From positions 1 through 64,000 of the IMG/VR virus record IMGVR_UViG_3300034152_000556: DNA of 64,000 nucleotides. One strand, written 5' to 3'. The stretch is from a virus. Shown here piece by piece: positions 33,281 to 41,794 of this stretch; position 1 is the first letter of the stretch, and each line of letters starts with the position of its first letter. Both the position numbers and the translations under genes were made by a program. Under the pieces are notes generated by a model, which was given only the letters and a program-made list of their open reading frames with translations, made no database searches and was not told the DNA's origin.

Positions 33281-34174
33281 TTAGAATTGCTTTATCATCG
33301 TATAGATTTTTGGTGTTGGTTTTGTTTCTGCCATAACGCAAATCACCTCACTAGGTATAAGCAATTCTTGCACCAGCATTAAATCAGAACTGGGTTTTAA
33401 AGAAAACATTTGTTTATAAGTATTCAAAAGTGGATTATATATAGTTTGCCACATTGGTTTGTTATAGTTATAACCAAATGCCATATGATCTTTTATAAAG
33501 ATATATAGTGTGGCAATATAGTAGTTTATAATTGTATCGAACTGTTCGCTTTTAAGACTACTTAGAGGTTTTAATTGTTTCAATAAAGCTTCATATTTTT
33601 TAAGCGACGACTCTTGCCAATTGGCTTTTCTTTCAAATGTATTTATCAAGAATGATAGTATCTTGTTTATATCACCATCTTTTAGATTTTCTTTATCTAA
33701 AGCAAACAGCGTTGTCCAATAAGATTTATAAAAATTAATTAGTTCTGGTTTGAAAGTTGAGAAAAATTGATTGCCTTTTTTATGCGCAATCATGTGCATC
33801 ATCTCATGAATAACAACTCTACCCAAAACAGAATTTGACGCATACCCAAACACATTTGTATGTGAGTCAACTAATAAAAAAACTTTGTTATGAGAAGGAC
33901 TCCAAAATCCAGAAATAAAATCTTCCTCCATTGGATTAAAAACTTTTCTTTTTAAAAAGCTAACAATACCTCTATTTGAGTAGACAGGCACAATGGTTCC
34001 TTCATAAATTAAATGATATATTTTGCTAGCTATTGGCTTTGTAACTGATGTTGATGCTAAACCATTAGCAATTTTTTCATTTAAAGCAGGAGAACCGTAT
34101 AGTTTTAATCCGCTGATATTTATTGAGTATCCACCTCTTTTAAAAACAAATACTTCTTGTAAATCTGGTTGCAT
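33281..34174 (-). CDS. HEXXH zinc metallopeptidase-like protein
   Basis: 297 residues behind AAGGGGAA. VVIHEMMHMIAHKKG contains His123-Glu124-x2-His127, the zinc peptidase motif, with a helix and a nearby His131. Upstream strands (VFLLVDSHTNVFGY) fit the edge strand of gluzincin/minigluzincin folds. The C-terminal half is helical; the third ligand may be a Glu there. It lies between the tape measure and terminase genes. It could process tail or capsid proteins, or be carried in the virion. It is not a member of a family I can name. Confidence 0.65.
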   Translation of the reverse strand: MQPDLQEVFVFKRGGYSINISGLKLYGSPALNEKIANGLASTSVTKPIASKIYHLIYEGTIVPVYSNRGIVSFLKRKVFNPMEEDFISGFWSPSHNKVFLLVDSHTNVFGYASNSVLGRVVIHEMMHMIAHKKGNQFFSTFKPELINFYKSYWTTLFALDKENLKDGDINKILSFLINTFERKANWQESSLKKYEALLKQLKPLSSLKSEQFDTIINYYIATLYIFIKDHMAFGYNYNKPMWQTIYNPLLNTYKQMFSLKPSSDLMLVQELLIPSEVICVMAETKPTPKIYTMIKQF

Positions 34175-34185
34175 TTTGGTTCCCC

Positions 34186-35844
34186 TTATTGTGAATCATA
34201 AAGCGACATAATATCTACAAAGCCGCCCATCTCATCTAAGTTTTCTTTAACATGTTTAATGATACGTGAGTTTTCCATTTCAAAGTCTTTACCAGAATTA
34301 AGATTAATAAGATCAACCATTTCATTCATCAGCACCTCTTGTTGTGCGATGCTGATCATTAGTGGTGGATCATACTTTCTGACAAATGCACAACACGCTG
34401 TTGCTAGTGCTAGATCGTCATGACAATTTGAATCTGCTTCAACTCTACCATTTGGTTTTGTCACGAGACCAGCTAACTCTAGAGCAAGTCTCTCAGATTT
34501 AACAATCTCTGGAAACTGAGTTATGTAAGAATAAAGAGCATCAATCATCAGAGGTCTAGTTTTTGTGTTGGTTGACAAACCAGGATACATAGTTCTCTGG
34601 CCTCTTTTTTCCTGATACATAAAGTGTGAAAATTCGCTGTGCATCATTTGTTCAACTACTTGGTTACCATATGAGTTTGATTCGATAACGGCTATGCCCG
34701 GATACTGCGCTACAGCTACCTTTACAACTTTAACAAAGTCAAGAACTTTACACTTCCCTCTGTATTCCCAGACTTGTTCCATTGTTTCATAATCAAAAAT
34801 TGTGATCGCAGATTTATCCTCTCCGTGCTCTGGTGCGGTATCAACTCCTGTTATATAATATCTTTGTGGTATTGGTTCTGAAAATTTCCATATTTCGCCA
34901 TTGTACAATTTTAGTTTTTCGATTGGCTTGATCGCTGCATTCTGTACTTTTTCTATTGTATCTGATTCAAAGAATGAACCTTCCGCTGGTAAGAATTTAA
35001 GCTCAAGTTCTTGTGCAATTTTCTTTGGGTCGTTATCAAAAAGTCTACATTGAGTTTCATACCAAGCTGGGTCTTCAGCAAGTTCTTTAATTTTCTTCCA
35101 GTGAATAACAAATGGTTTAAAAATATCATCACCGGTCAGACATCTTTGATATCTATTAAAGTACCACTGACCAATACCAACAGTTTTGTTTGGCGTTGAT
35201 AGAATTACAGTACCATATGGAACACCAGCTTTTCTTGCTTGCATTTGGTTTGTTGAAAGAGTCGGGACCATAGCTGTCCACGCTTCATCAATCTTATCAA
35301 CAAAGGCTGCTTCGTCGATTACCAACAATGTTACAGCTTTACCACGAAGTGTGTTTTCTGGTCTGTTTGGGTTTACTGGTTCTGCGTAAACTTTAGCACC
35401 ATTTGTTAGAATAAATGATTGTTCTGTTCTTTTTGCAAATCCCCGGCCCAACAAACCTCTCGGTGGCTTCATCCAATCTGGCAGCTTCTCAATCATACCA
35501 CGAATGGTTCTAGCAAAGTGTGTAGCTTCTTTACCATTCTTTGATATAATACCTACAACAACATTTGGATAGAATGTTGCCAGCCAAGCAGCGTAAGCCT
35601 GAATGATTGTTGAAATACCAATCTGGCGGCTTTTCAATACCAGAATAAATTTATGTTTTTCTACAGCTCTGACAAGCTGTGTTTGTTTTTGATATGGTGT
35701 AAGTGGTAGATCGCCGCCGGGGGCTTCGATCTTTATATAATTCAAACAGAAATATTCAAAATCGGTTTTACACAGGAGATACTCATTAACAAATTCATCG
35801 GCTTGTGACTTTAACTTAATTGCTGCAACATTGTACTTAGCCAT
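34186..35844 (-). CDS. Terminase large subunit
   Basis: 552 residues behind AAGGGGAT. The ATPase motifs are present: Walker A KSRQIGIST (71-79), Walker B TLLVIDEAAF (about 172-181), and a coupling motif near ILSTPN. The nuclease domain starts at GVDTAPEHGEDKSAIT with further acidic residues (SNSYGNQVVE; CHDDLALA). It packages DNA through the portal and cuts it. Size matches T4-like large terminases. A GAGAACAAA promoter motif stands directly upstream. Confidence 0.95.
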   Translation of the reverse strand: MAKYNVAAIKLKSQADEFVNEYLLCKTDFEYFCLNYIKIEAPGGDLPLTPYQKQTQLVRAVEKHKFILVLKSRQIGISTIIQAYAAWLATFYPNVVVGIISKNGKEATHFARTIRGMIEKLPDWMKPPRGLLGRGFAKRTEQSFILTNGAKVYAEPVNPNRPENTLRGKAVTLLVIDEAAFVDKIDEAWTAMVPTLSTNQMQARKAGVPYGTVILSTPNKTVGIGQWYFNRYQRCLTGDDIFKPFVIHWKKIKELAEDPAWYETQCRLFDNDPKKIAQELELKFLPAEGSFFESDTIEKVQNAAIKPIEKLKLYNGEIWKFSEPIPQRYYITGVDTAPEHGEDKSAITIFDYETMEQVWEYRGKCKVLDFVKVVKVAVAQYPGIAVIESNSYGNQVVEQMMHSEFSHFMYQEKRGQRTMYPGLSTNTKTRPLMIDALYSYITQFPEIVKSERLALELAGLVTKPNGRVEADSNCHDDLALATACCAFVRKYDPPLMISIAQQEVLMNEMVDLINLNSGKDFEMENSRIIKHVKENLDEMGGFVDIMSLYDSQ

Positions 35845-35862
35845 CTATTATCCCCTTTTATT

Positions 35863-35871
35863 TTTGTTCTC
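35863..35871 (-). promoter_or_regulatory. GAGAACAAA promoter motif (copy 5)
   Basis: On the minus strand, TTGAGAACAAAAATAAAAGG precedes the terminase ribosome site; the motif ends 18 bases before the start codon at 35844. It overlaps the stop of the upstream hub gene (TGA within GTTGAGAAC), so the promoter is embedded in the end of a coding sequence. Confidence 0.65.
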
Positions 35872-37132
35872 AACTTTTCTTGTTGGTCCTCATTAGGTTC
35901 AATGTTGCTACTGAAGACCAATCGCCCTTGCGTTCAAAAACCAAAGCTGAGCTATACAAAATGTATTTACCTTCAAAATCAGAGTATTCAACAGTTTGTG
36001 GTTTAAATTTAACTGCCTCCCCAACATTCAATAGATTTAAAATGGGTAAGCTGCGCTCAACCCTAAAGCTAATAGTGGACATATCAGACATAACTCTACC
36101 AAACCTTGAATTAAATAATGTCCTTGATGTATTATATCCAGTATCTCCCATAAAGTATGATTCTTTTGTGATTCCCGAATCATGTGATAAGTTGCTGTTT
36201 TTATAGACAAGTGAGTAATTTTGCGCAACCTCAATTAAATTTTGTTGAAGAATCCCAGCTAAAGAATCGTTTGGTTTTACAATATGATTAAGCGTTGTAC
36301 CAAGATTTGCCAATCTTGAATTTGCTGAGTAATCACTTTTTATTTTATCGTAGGTATAAAAGTTCTTTCCGTCTACACTCTTCTCCATAATCTCTTCATT
36401 ATTTTCACCGCCTTCTGTGGCTAGCTGATATACTGTAAATGTTTGATTTTTCTGAAGCTTTCTTGTGAGATTCTTTATATAAACCTTATTGTCATATTGA
36501 CAAAAAACACCTGGAACACCTTCGAACAATCCAAATCGTTGATCTAAAAATCCATCAAAAACATTTGACGCTGTTCTCATGTGTTCTTTAATTGCTCTAT
36601 AAAGTGTTATTGGAGGCACACAGACTTGATCAATTGTTTCCGTATTCCGCCCTTCTGAGTCATAATTAATTGTAGTGCCTGCTTGCGATGCCAGATCGCT
36701 GATTATTGTATCAAGTGTTTGACCAATGTAAACGCCATTAACAATGGTCATCATTGTATTATACGCTGGTCGAACAACAGTTGTAATAGTAAAGGGAACT
36801 CTGTCTTTCTGAGTACTTTTGGAGAGAGTCGATTTTTCTGTTATCGGTAGATCGGATTTCAAATAAACAAGCTCCATTTCAATACCATCGCTCGGTACGT
36901 TATCTTGTGATAATCGATTGATCGTCAGCTTAATAGGTTCATTGCCAAATACATCTTCGAGAACAACATCGTTTGGATCAATCAACATCGTAATAGTAAC
37001 TACTTGATAAGCTGTAGTTAGCGACGAGAAAACGGATACCCTTGTTACGTCTTGTGTATATTCTAAGTCTTTGATTTTCACGATTAACTCATAAGTTCGT
37101 GACTGTCGAAAATAAACCTCTCTTTCTGGCAT
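35870..37132 (-). CDS. gp27-like baseplate hub protein
   Basis: 420 residues behind TAGGAGGA. The protein is beta-rich. The N-terminal half has the paired-barrel look of gp27/gpD hubs (ELIVKIKDLEYTQDVTRVSV near the start), a middle domain with YIGQTLDTIISDLASQAG as in hub LysM-like/helical inserts, and a C-terminal strand series ending GKYILYSSALVFERKG. Gp27-type proteins form the central trimeric hub where the spike binds. The neighbours (terminase, tape measure) and its own promoter motif agree. The end contains promoter copy 5. Confidence 0.7.
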   Translation of the reverse strand: MPEREVYFRQSRTYELIVKIKDLEYTQDVTRVSVFSSLTTAYQVVTITMLIDPNDVVLEDVFGNEPIKLTINRLSQDNVPSDGIEMELVYLKSDLPITEKSTLSKSTQKDRVPFTITTVVRPAYNTMMTIVNGVYIGQTLDTIISDLASQAGTTINYDSEGRNTETIDQVCVPPITLYRAIKEHMRTASNVFDGFLDQRFGLFEGVPGVFCQYDNKVYIKNLTRKLQKNQTFTVYQLATEGGENNEEIMEKSVDGKNFYTYDKIKSDYSANSRLANLGTTLNHIVKPNDSLAGILQQNLIEVAQNYSLVYKNSNLSHDSGITKESYFMGDTGYNTSRTLFNSRFGRVMSDMSTISFRVERSLPILNLLNVGEAVKFKPQTVEYSDFEGKYILYSSALVFERKGDWSSVATLNLMRTNKKS

Positions 37133-37154
37133 CGCATAATCCTCCTACTATATA

Positions 37155-37163
37155 TTTGTTCTC
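37155..37163 (-). promoter_or_regulatory. GAGAACAAA promoter motif (copy 6)
   Basis: On the minus strand, ACTGAGAACAAATATATAG stands 22 bases before the hub gene start at 37132, just downstream of an intrinsic terminator. This terminator-promoter pair marks a transcription unit boundary. Confidence 0.7.
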
Positions 37164-37170
37164 AGTTTTT

Positions 37171-37207
37171 GGAAAAAAATAAAGGGGTGTTGGGCGACAC
37201 CCCTTTA
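37171..37207 (-). terminator. Intrinsic terminator after the 37215 gene
   Basis: On the minus strand, TAAAGGGGTGT (37207-37197) pairs with ACACCCCTTTA (37190-37180) across a six-base loop and is followed by a T-run (ATTTTTTTCC, 37181-37171 region). It is a textbook intrinsic terminator directly before promoter copy 6. Confidence 0.9.
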
Positions 37208-37214
37208 TAAGGCT

Positions 37215-38126
37215 CTAGTATTCCCCACGTTGAAGCTTGGCTAAAGCTTCACGCATTTGCATAGGAACCACTAGAACGCTCTCAGCGGCACTTTCGAGGA
37301 GGCGTTTTGCATTGAGATTTCCTTCCAAGCTACTGAACTTAACAATTGCTAAGAACATATGCCATGCTGAAGGGAGCCGCTGACCTTCTGGTGTGATCTG
37401 TTCAATGATCTCTGAGATGGCTGCTCTCTTTCTTTTACCAAATGTTTCTATCAGGTCGAGAACACCAAGCAATTGATCTTCTGTAAACGTAGTTGCAAAG
37501 CTCTGTTTGATTACATCTGATATGCTTTCTTTAAAGATACGAGTATATTCACCAATTTCTGATGCTACAGTAGTTGTTGCACCAGCAACATGAATTTGTC
37601 GAATTTGACCCATATCAAAAGCAAACAGAAACTCATGTTTATCTGAGGTTATACCAAATTGCATACCCTGTGCCCACGTTCCGTTATAGCTGTTTCTTAC
37701 CATAATTATAGGTAGAATATCGCCAGCTTCAGTATCTACAGGATTGCTCAATACGATTTCATTTCGCATTTGTGTTAGTTGCTCTGATACCAGAATGTTC
37801 TCACGTACTACTGGCATGTTCGTTTCTTCGATTGATGCCCGAATCAGATCGTTGAGAACTTCATTGCCAATGAAGCGATATATACGGGAAACGATGCCTT
37901 GATAATTCCATTGTTCTTCATCTGGTAATTTTGTGAATACACCAACATAACCCGATGGAAATCCGTCTGTTGGATGTGGTTTGTGAACCGGCTCTTCTGG
38001 GTGTTGCGGTATTGTGATAAGGTCTCGATACAGAACTTCAGATAGTTTATCTTTGTAGTGATAGAGTCCTTTGTCAACATTTACACTTAACCCCATTTGA
38101 GCAGCTCTGGATGCAAATGTAATCAT
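37215..38126 (-). CDS. Conserved phage protein, possibly DUF932-like
   Basis: 303 residues from the ATG with AAAGGAC upstream; a longer in-frame start at 38150 is less likely. The start overlaps the previous stop as TAATG. The middle (IMVRNSYNGTWAQGMQFGI) and the C-terminal helix (WHMFLAIVKFSSLEGNLNAKRLLESA) recall the DUF932 family of phage/plasmid proteins, but I cannot confirm this by eye. It ends in a strong terminator, so it closes a transcription unit from upstream. Function unknown; DUF932 proteins are themselves uncharacterised. Confidence 0.6.
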   Translation of the reverse strand: MITFASRAAQMGLSVNVDKGLYHYKDKLSEVLYRDLITIPQHPEEPVHKPHPTDGFPSGYVGVFTKLPDEEQWNYQGIVSRIYRFIGNEVLNDLIRASIEETNMPVVRENILVSEQLTQMRNEIVLSNPVDTEAGDILPIIMVRNSYNGTWAQGMQFGITSDKHEFLFAFDMGQIRQIHVAGATTTVASEIGEYTRIFKESISDVIKQSFATTFTEDQLLGVLDLIETFGKRKRAAISEIIEQITPEGQRLPSAWHMFLAIVKFSSLEGNLNAKRLLESAAESVLVVPMQMREALAKLQRGEY

Positions 38127-38740
38127 TACTCTGTCCTTTCCACCATACAACGAAAGTATGTTTCACGACCGTCGATGGGGTATCCTTCTTTTAAGGTTTC
38201 TGGCATAAATCTGAAATACCCTTCAAGTTCAAAAAAGTATTCCACTCTATCCGGTGTCCATATTGAAGCATGGGGGTCATAGGTTTCGTTTAATAACTCT
38301 GTTGTAATAAAGATGTTATGCCCCTCAAATTGTTCGTATGCTCTTGGGTGTAATTCTTCAGCGAGAATCTTTCCCAACAGTTTGAAATTTGGGACGATAA
38401 TATCTATTTTAGCTTCTGGTTCAGTTACTTGTGATAGGAGGTATATAAAATAGGGAATCTTTGTAAACGGAACATGTTCTAGAAAACGATACATTGATAT
38501 GTGATCAAATTTTAGATATGTGCGTTCTAAAAATTCATACACATCACTATTGACATATGCTATACCGTTATCGACGCGATTAAGACCTCTCCAGCCTTCA
38601 TAGTTACTCTCAACTTCATTTGGTGTCAGGCCAGAGAAATAGTTTCGATCAAGATTTATTAAATAGTATGGTCTTCTTGTCGTTTTTAAAACAAGTGGTT
38701 TTGATTTACCAGCACCAATATTTAAAATTAAATCATGCAT
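38126..38740 (-). CDS. Class I SAM-dependent methyltransferase-like protein
   Basis: 204 residues behind GAGGTAA. LILNIGAGKSKP near the N-terminus is a motif I (E/N-x-G-x-G-x) SAM-binding loop. It is followed by LINLDRNYF (acidic end of strand 2), NSDVYEFL, and MYRFLEHVPF, which matches the motif IV region of methyltransferases. The C-terminus holds further strands. The substrate cannot be read; nucleotide, protein or small molecules are possible. Linked to flanking genes by short overlaps. Confidence 0.65.
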   Translation of the reverse strand: MHDLILNIGAGKSKPLVLKTTRRPYYLINLDRNYFSGLTPNEVESNYEGWRGLNRVDNGIAYVNSDVYEFLERTYLKFDHISMYRFLEHVPFTKIPYFIYLLSQVTEPEAKIDIIVPNFKLLGKILAEELHPRAYEQFEGHNIFITTELLNETYDPHASIWTPDRVEYFFELEGYFRFMPETLKEGYPIDGRETYFRCMVERTE

Positions 38741-38742
38741 GT

Positions 38743-39474
38743 TTACCTCACATATTCTAGCACTACGCTTTTTGTAAACGGTGCTATATAGAAATCAAAA
38801 TATTTTTGTCTATCAATATCCTTTGGGTCCATAATTTTTAAAGTTGGTTTTGTTACTTCTATCTCTCCATACCCTTTTAGATATATTCTAAATCTCTCTT
38901 TTATAGGTATTGCAAAGAGAGATGTATCTTTGGTTGTCATTATTTCATCTTTGATTCTTTGCAGCCCTCTAAATACCGCTGTCTTTTTTGCGAAGTTTAT
39001 CAAACAAATCTTTTTGAAAATGGTATCCATTTTATCATAGCGATATGGCACACCTTTTATCTTTGATACATTTCTTGTAGCATCGTGTGCGATATAACTA
39101 TTTCTTTTTATTGAACAAACAAACACATCAAACGAATTTCTGTGTTCAACAAGATAGTTGCCAATCTCTGTCTTATGCACTGTTCTTTTCAAAAGAATAC
39201 CATCATATTGACGTATCACAATGTCATCGTCTTTGATATTGTTTTGAGTGATGAAATCGTCTATGATCAGAGTGGTTGTTTCTCGAAGAAGTTTTGTAAT
39301 GCGTGAATTTTCTCGCATCATTTTTCCAATAGCAATGTTTCTCTCTAGTTTATTTCCTTTGTCGAGATGAGAAACATCGAACCCATGATTTTTTAAAATG
39401 GTATAATGACAGGCGGGTATATCATACGATTGTATATCGTGAGAGACTAGTCGAACATTTTCATTTATTTTCAT
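38743..39474 (-). CDS. Conserved unknown protein, possible degenerate polymerase palm
   Basis: 243 residues. The start has no close Shine-Dalgarno; a purine run before a UUCG hairpin may serve instead. VSHDIQSYDIPACHYTIL (residues 10-27), RNIAIGKMMRENS (45-57) and IVIRQYDGILL (85-95) are spaced a little like motifs A, B and C of family A polymerases, with Asp13 and Asp91 as possible metal ligands. This is only a resemblance. The rest is mixed alpha/beta with several Lys/Arg-rich strands. I do not recognise a named family. Confidence 0.55.
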   Translation of the reverse strand: MKINENVRLVSHDIQSYDIPACHYTILKNHGFDVSHLDKGNKLERNIAIGKMMRENSRITKLLRETTTLIIDDFITQNNIKDDDIVIRQYDGILLKRTVHKTEIGNYLVEHRNSFDVFVCSIKRNSYIAHDATRNVSKIKGVPYRYDKMDTIFKKICLINFAKKTAVFRGLQRIKDEIMTTKDTSLFAIPIKERFRIYLKGYGEIEVTKPTLKIMDPKDIDRQKYFDFYIAPFTKSVVLEYVR

Positions 39475-39484
39475 GATAAAGATC

Positions 39485-39504
39485 GGGGGAGCCGAAGCTC
39501 CCCC
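39485..39504 (-). other. Perfect UUCG-loop hairpin between SD run and start codon
   Basis: On the minus strand, GGGGGAGC, loop TTCG, then GCTCCCCC forms an eight-pair stem with a highly stable tetraloop. It lies after the stop of the 39514 gene, with AAGGGGAGG just before it and the ATG of the 38743 gene ten bases after it. There is no T-run. It may be a stability hairpin, or it may bring the upstream Shine-Dalgarno near the start codon. Confidence 0.7.
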
Positions 39505-39513
39505 TCCCCTTTC

Positions 39514-40347
39514 TTATCTGATCAAATTGATTAATACATTGTCAATTTGAAGCAGATGGTTAATGTCATACATTTCATCTTGTCTATTTGTCAACCAAGT
39601 TACGGCATCACTGACAGTGTTCAATTCGTCAATGACTTTTGTACTTTGTTTGTAAAGAAGTTGAAGAGCCTCGGGATCAACTTCTTCAGCAAGTTTGGAG
39701 CGAACACTTGTTTCATCGCCCGTATAGAGCGGAATGTCAATTTCTTCATCGCGCTTTTTGACTCGTTGAATATTGTATGGAATCAGAAGCCCGTCGATTA
39801 GCTGACATGCCACAACGATGAGCCCTGTTTTAACTCCATAGCATTTGTAAACAATTCCGTCACCAGCAAGATATCGAATCTCGAAAGTGCTATTGTTATA
39901 AGCTCTCATTTCGACTCCAGGTAGATTCAAGACAGGATATACATCGGCATTTTCGAAAACTTTAAGCTTTCTGCGTTCATTTCCTTCTGAATCTGTTTCT
40001 CCAGTTCCATCCGGTGTTGTGACAATAAGATATTTTGTTGGGTCAACACCTCGAATGGATGCTTTGACGTAATTGATGTTTTCAAATTTTTCATGGTTCT
40101 CTTCAAACCAATTTGCAAGAGGTGTAACTTCTACTCTTTGAACTGGCTCTGTAACTTCTTCTTCAGTTACACCACCCGTCTCTTCTTCGGCTTGAACTGG
40201 TTGTTCTTCTTGCTGTGGTGTTGAGAGGTCTAGTTCTGTTTCGTTGAAGATCGCGTCTTCTCCTCCTGTTTGTTGATCGCTGATCATGCTTGATAGGTTA
40301 TCATTCATTTCTTCTGAAACTCCTTTGTCTGATTTTTCTACTGCCAT
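39514..40347 (-). CDS. Hypothetical protein with acidic disordered N-terminus
   Basis: 277 residues. The first 85 residues are Glu/Gln/Thr-rich and disordered (EEQPVQAEEETGGVTEEEVTE). A compact beta domain follows (about 90-200; YLIVTTPDGTGE, STFEIRYLAGDGIVYKCYG), then a helical end (about 215-277). The start overlaps the previous gene by ten bases. Neighbours are small unknown genes and FolE2. A virion or assembly role is possible because of the disordered-plus-beta layout, but nothing is certain. Confidence 0.6.
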   Translation of the reverse strand: MAVEKSDKGVSEEMNDNLSSMISDQQTGGEDAIFNETELDLSTPQQEEQPVQAEEETGGVTEEEVTEPVQRVEVTPLANWFEENHEKFENINYVKASIRGVDPTKYLIVTTPDGTGETDSEGNERRKLKVFENADVYPVLNLPGVEMRAYNNSTFEIRYLAGDGIVYKCYGVKTGLIVVACQLIDGLLIPYNIQRVKKRDEEIDIPLYTGDETSVRSKLAEEVDPEALQLLYKQSTKVIDELNTVSDAVTWLTNRQDEMYDINHLLQIDNVLINLIR

Positions 40348-40688
40348 TTTATCATATCCTCTTCTGCATTAGCTCTCCACTTTTTGGGGTCTATCTGAGT
40401 GTAAGTTTCTAGTGCAGCCCCAGCTAATGCAAACAATTTTATGAGGTTTTCATAAGCCTCTGATGGTGCGTTTCCGTCATCATCTAGTTCTTTACACGTT
40501 AGTAACCAAGGTGGTAAATGTGGTGACCATCTCCCAACATAAGCTTTTCTCATTTTTGCAACGTATTCTTCAAGGAAAAGAATAAAGCTTGGAAAGCTCA
40601 ATTCTTGAGCGTCTGAATAGTCACCAAAAACTTTCTTTTCGTATTCACGCTCTTTTTGATATAGTTCAAATAGTTTTTCTTGATCCAT
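40338..40688 (-). CDS. Small helical hypothetical protein
   Basis: 116 residues behind GGGAGGAC, whose first bases overlap the FolE2 stop. The sequence is mostly helical (EKLFELYQKEREYEKKVFGDYS) with a conserved-looking Trp/Pro patch (GRWSPHLPPWLLTC). No family recognised. Tight spacing with FolE2 and the next gene indicates one operon. Confidence 0.6.
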   Translation of the reverse strand: MDQEKLFELYQKEREYEKKVFGDYSDAQELSFPSFILFLEEYVAKMRKAYVGRWSPHLPPWLLTCKELDDDGNAPSEAYENLIKLFALAGAALETYTQIDPKKWRANAEEDMIKWQ

Positions 40689-40697
40689 TCGTCCTCC

Positions 40698-41621
40698 CTA
40701 AATGAATCTTTCATCGCTCAAACCACCAGTTGGAAATTTTGAGTTTATTGCAATGGCATTTGATGTATGTATCGATTCTTCATGTGTGCATTTTACAATC
40801 CAATCATATACCGGAAGCTTATCGAGCGCTTCTGATATCAGACGAATAGCATCTTCAACAAAGAGTGGGTTCTCTGATGCGATTCGTGCTATCTCTTGCT
40901 CATCCACACGTTTGATGATTGGGTATGGAAGTGTTTTAATTTTTGCTTCCACCGCTTCTACAATATCCTCTATCCAGATGTACGGAAGCTCTTTGCCTTT
41001 CAGCATTTCGTAATCAGCATAGAAGAATTTTATATAATCTTTGTGAACAGCCTCTACAAGAATATCTGCGTATGACCGCTGAGCGTGAGGAAACCCACTG
41101 CTGCCGCATTCTTTTAAATCAGAACACAGTTCAGCTGAGCATGGGCAATATGATGCGTATTGTATTCTAATACCTTGAAAGAATCGAAATATCTCTTGTA
41201 CTTCTGAAAATTTAAAAACGTCTTTTCGATTATGAAGTTGACCTTCAAATCTACAATCATAATAAAGTGGAAACTCATAATCTGAGATTGGTGATTTTTT
41301 GATCATCGGTAGTTTGAACTTAAAGTTTATATAGCTTGAGTAACCACCGACTTTGCTCTGAAAGTCTTTTAGTATTTTTAATAACAGAACCTTTTTTAGA
41401 GGTTTGTTAAGATACTTCTGTAAGGTTCTGAGAAACCTAGACATTGAGATGCCTTTCGTTTTATCATCTAAATCTGTTCTCATTGATACCTTTGCAGTGA
41501 GTTCGTGAAACCCACCATATTTAGACTCTAAAAGAAATGGCAACTCAACATCTTCTACACCAACTTGCCGAATAGGTCTTTTGATGTTTGGTTCTGTTTG
41601 TTGGATATCTGGAAGATTCAT
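40698..41621 (-). CDS. folE2: GTP cyclohydrolase IB (FolE2)
   Basis: 307 residues behind GGAGAAAG. FolE2 motifs can be read: KGISMSRF (about 56-63), the catalytic/metal motif YASYCPCSAE (Cys159), PHAQRS (178-183) and the late ITEN-type region as SENPLFVED. FolE2 converts GTP to dihydroneopterin triphosphate, the first step of folate and of queuosine/7-deazaguanine synthesis. QueD, the next enzyme of the deazaguanine branch, is encoded at 61871, which favours that pathway here. Product may be used for DNA modification or tRNA queuosine. Confidence 0.9.
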   Translation of the reverse strand: MNLPDIQQTEPNIKRPIRQVGVEDVELPFLLESKYGGFHELTAKVSMRTDLDDKTKGISMSRFLRTLQKYLNKPLKKVLLLKILKDFQSKVGGYSSYINFKFKLPMIKKSPISDYEFPLYYDCRFEGQLHNRKDVFKFSEVQEIFRFFQGIRIQYASYCPCSAELCSDLKECGSSGFPHAQRSYADILVEAVHKDYIKFFYADYEMLKGKELPYIWIEDIVEAVEAKIKTLPYPIIKRVDEQEIARIASENPLFVEDAIRLISEALDKLPVYDWIVKCTHEESIHTSNAIAINSKFPTGGLSDERFI

Positions 41622-41794
41622 TCTTTCTCCAATACTAGATCAGCTGGATTGAATAACACCTTTTCATATTTAGGTGGTGCTTTTGGTGGTTCTGCCACGT
41701 TAGTGTTTTTGATATATTTTTTTAAATATCTTCTGTCATAATCATAGTGATACCCTGATGATGATGATGTTCCGTGGGTGTTTGACCAGCTCAT
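41618..41794 (-). CDS. Small protein linking rpoB-like gene and folE2
   Basis: 58 residues, linked by ATGA overlaps on both sides: it starts in the stop of the RNA polymerase beta gene and ends in the start of folE2. It has a Ser-rich stretch (TSSSSGYHYDYD), a basic patch (RRYLKKYIKN) and a Pro-rich tail (AEPPKAPPKYEK). GGTGCTGATC gives no good ribosome site, so it depends on coupling. No family recognised. Confidence 0.6.
   Translation of the reverse strand: MSWSNTHGTSSSSGYHYDYDRRYLKKYIKNTNVAEPPKAPPKYEKVLFNPADLVLEKE

Noticed and set aside
41755-41775. Short GAT/ATG trinucleotide repeat as a microsatellite or regulatory repeat
   Set aside because: It encodes the Ser run of the 58-residue protein on the minus strand and is too short to be notable.
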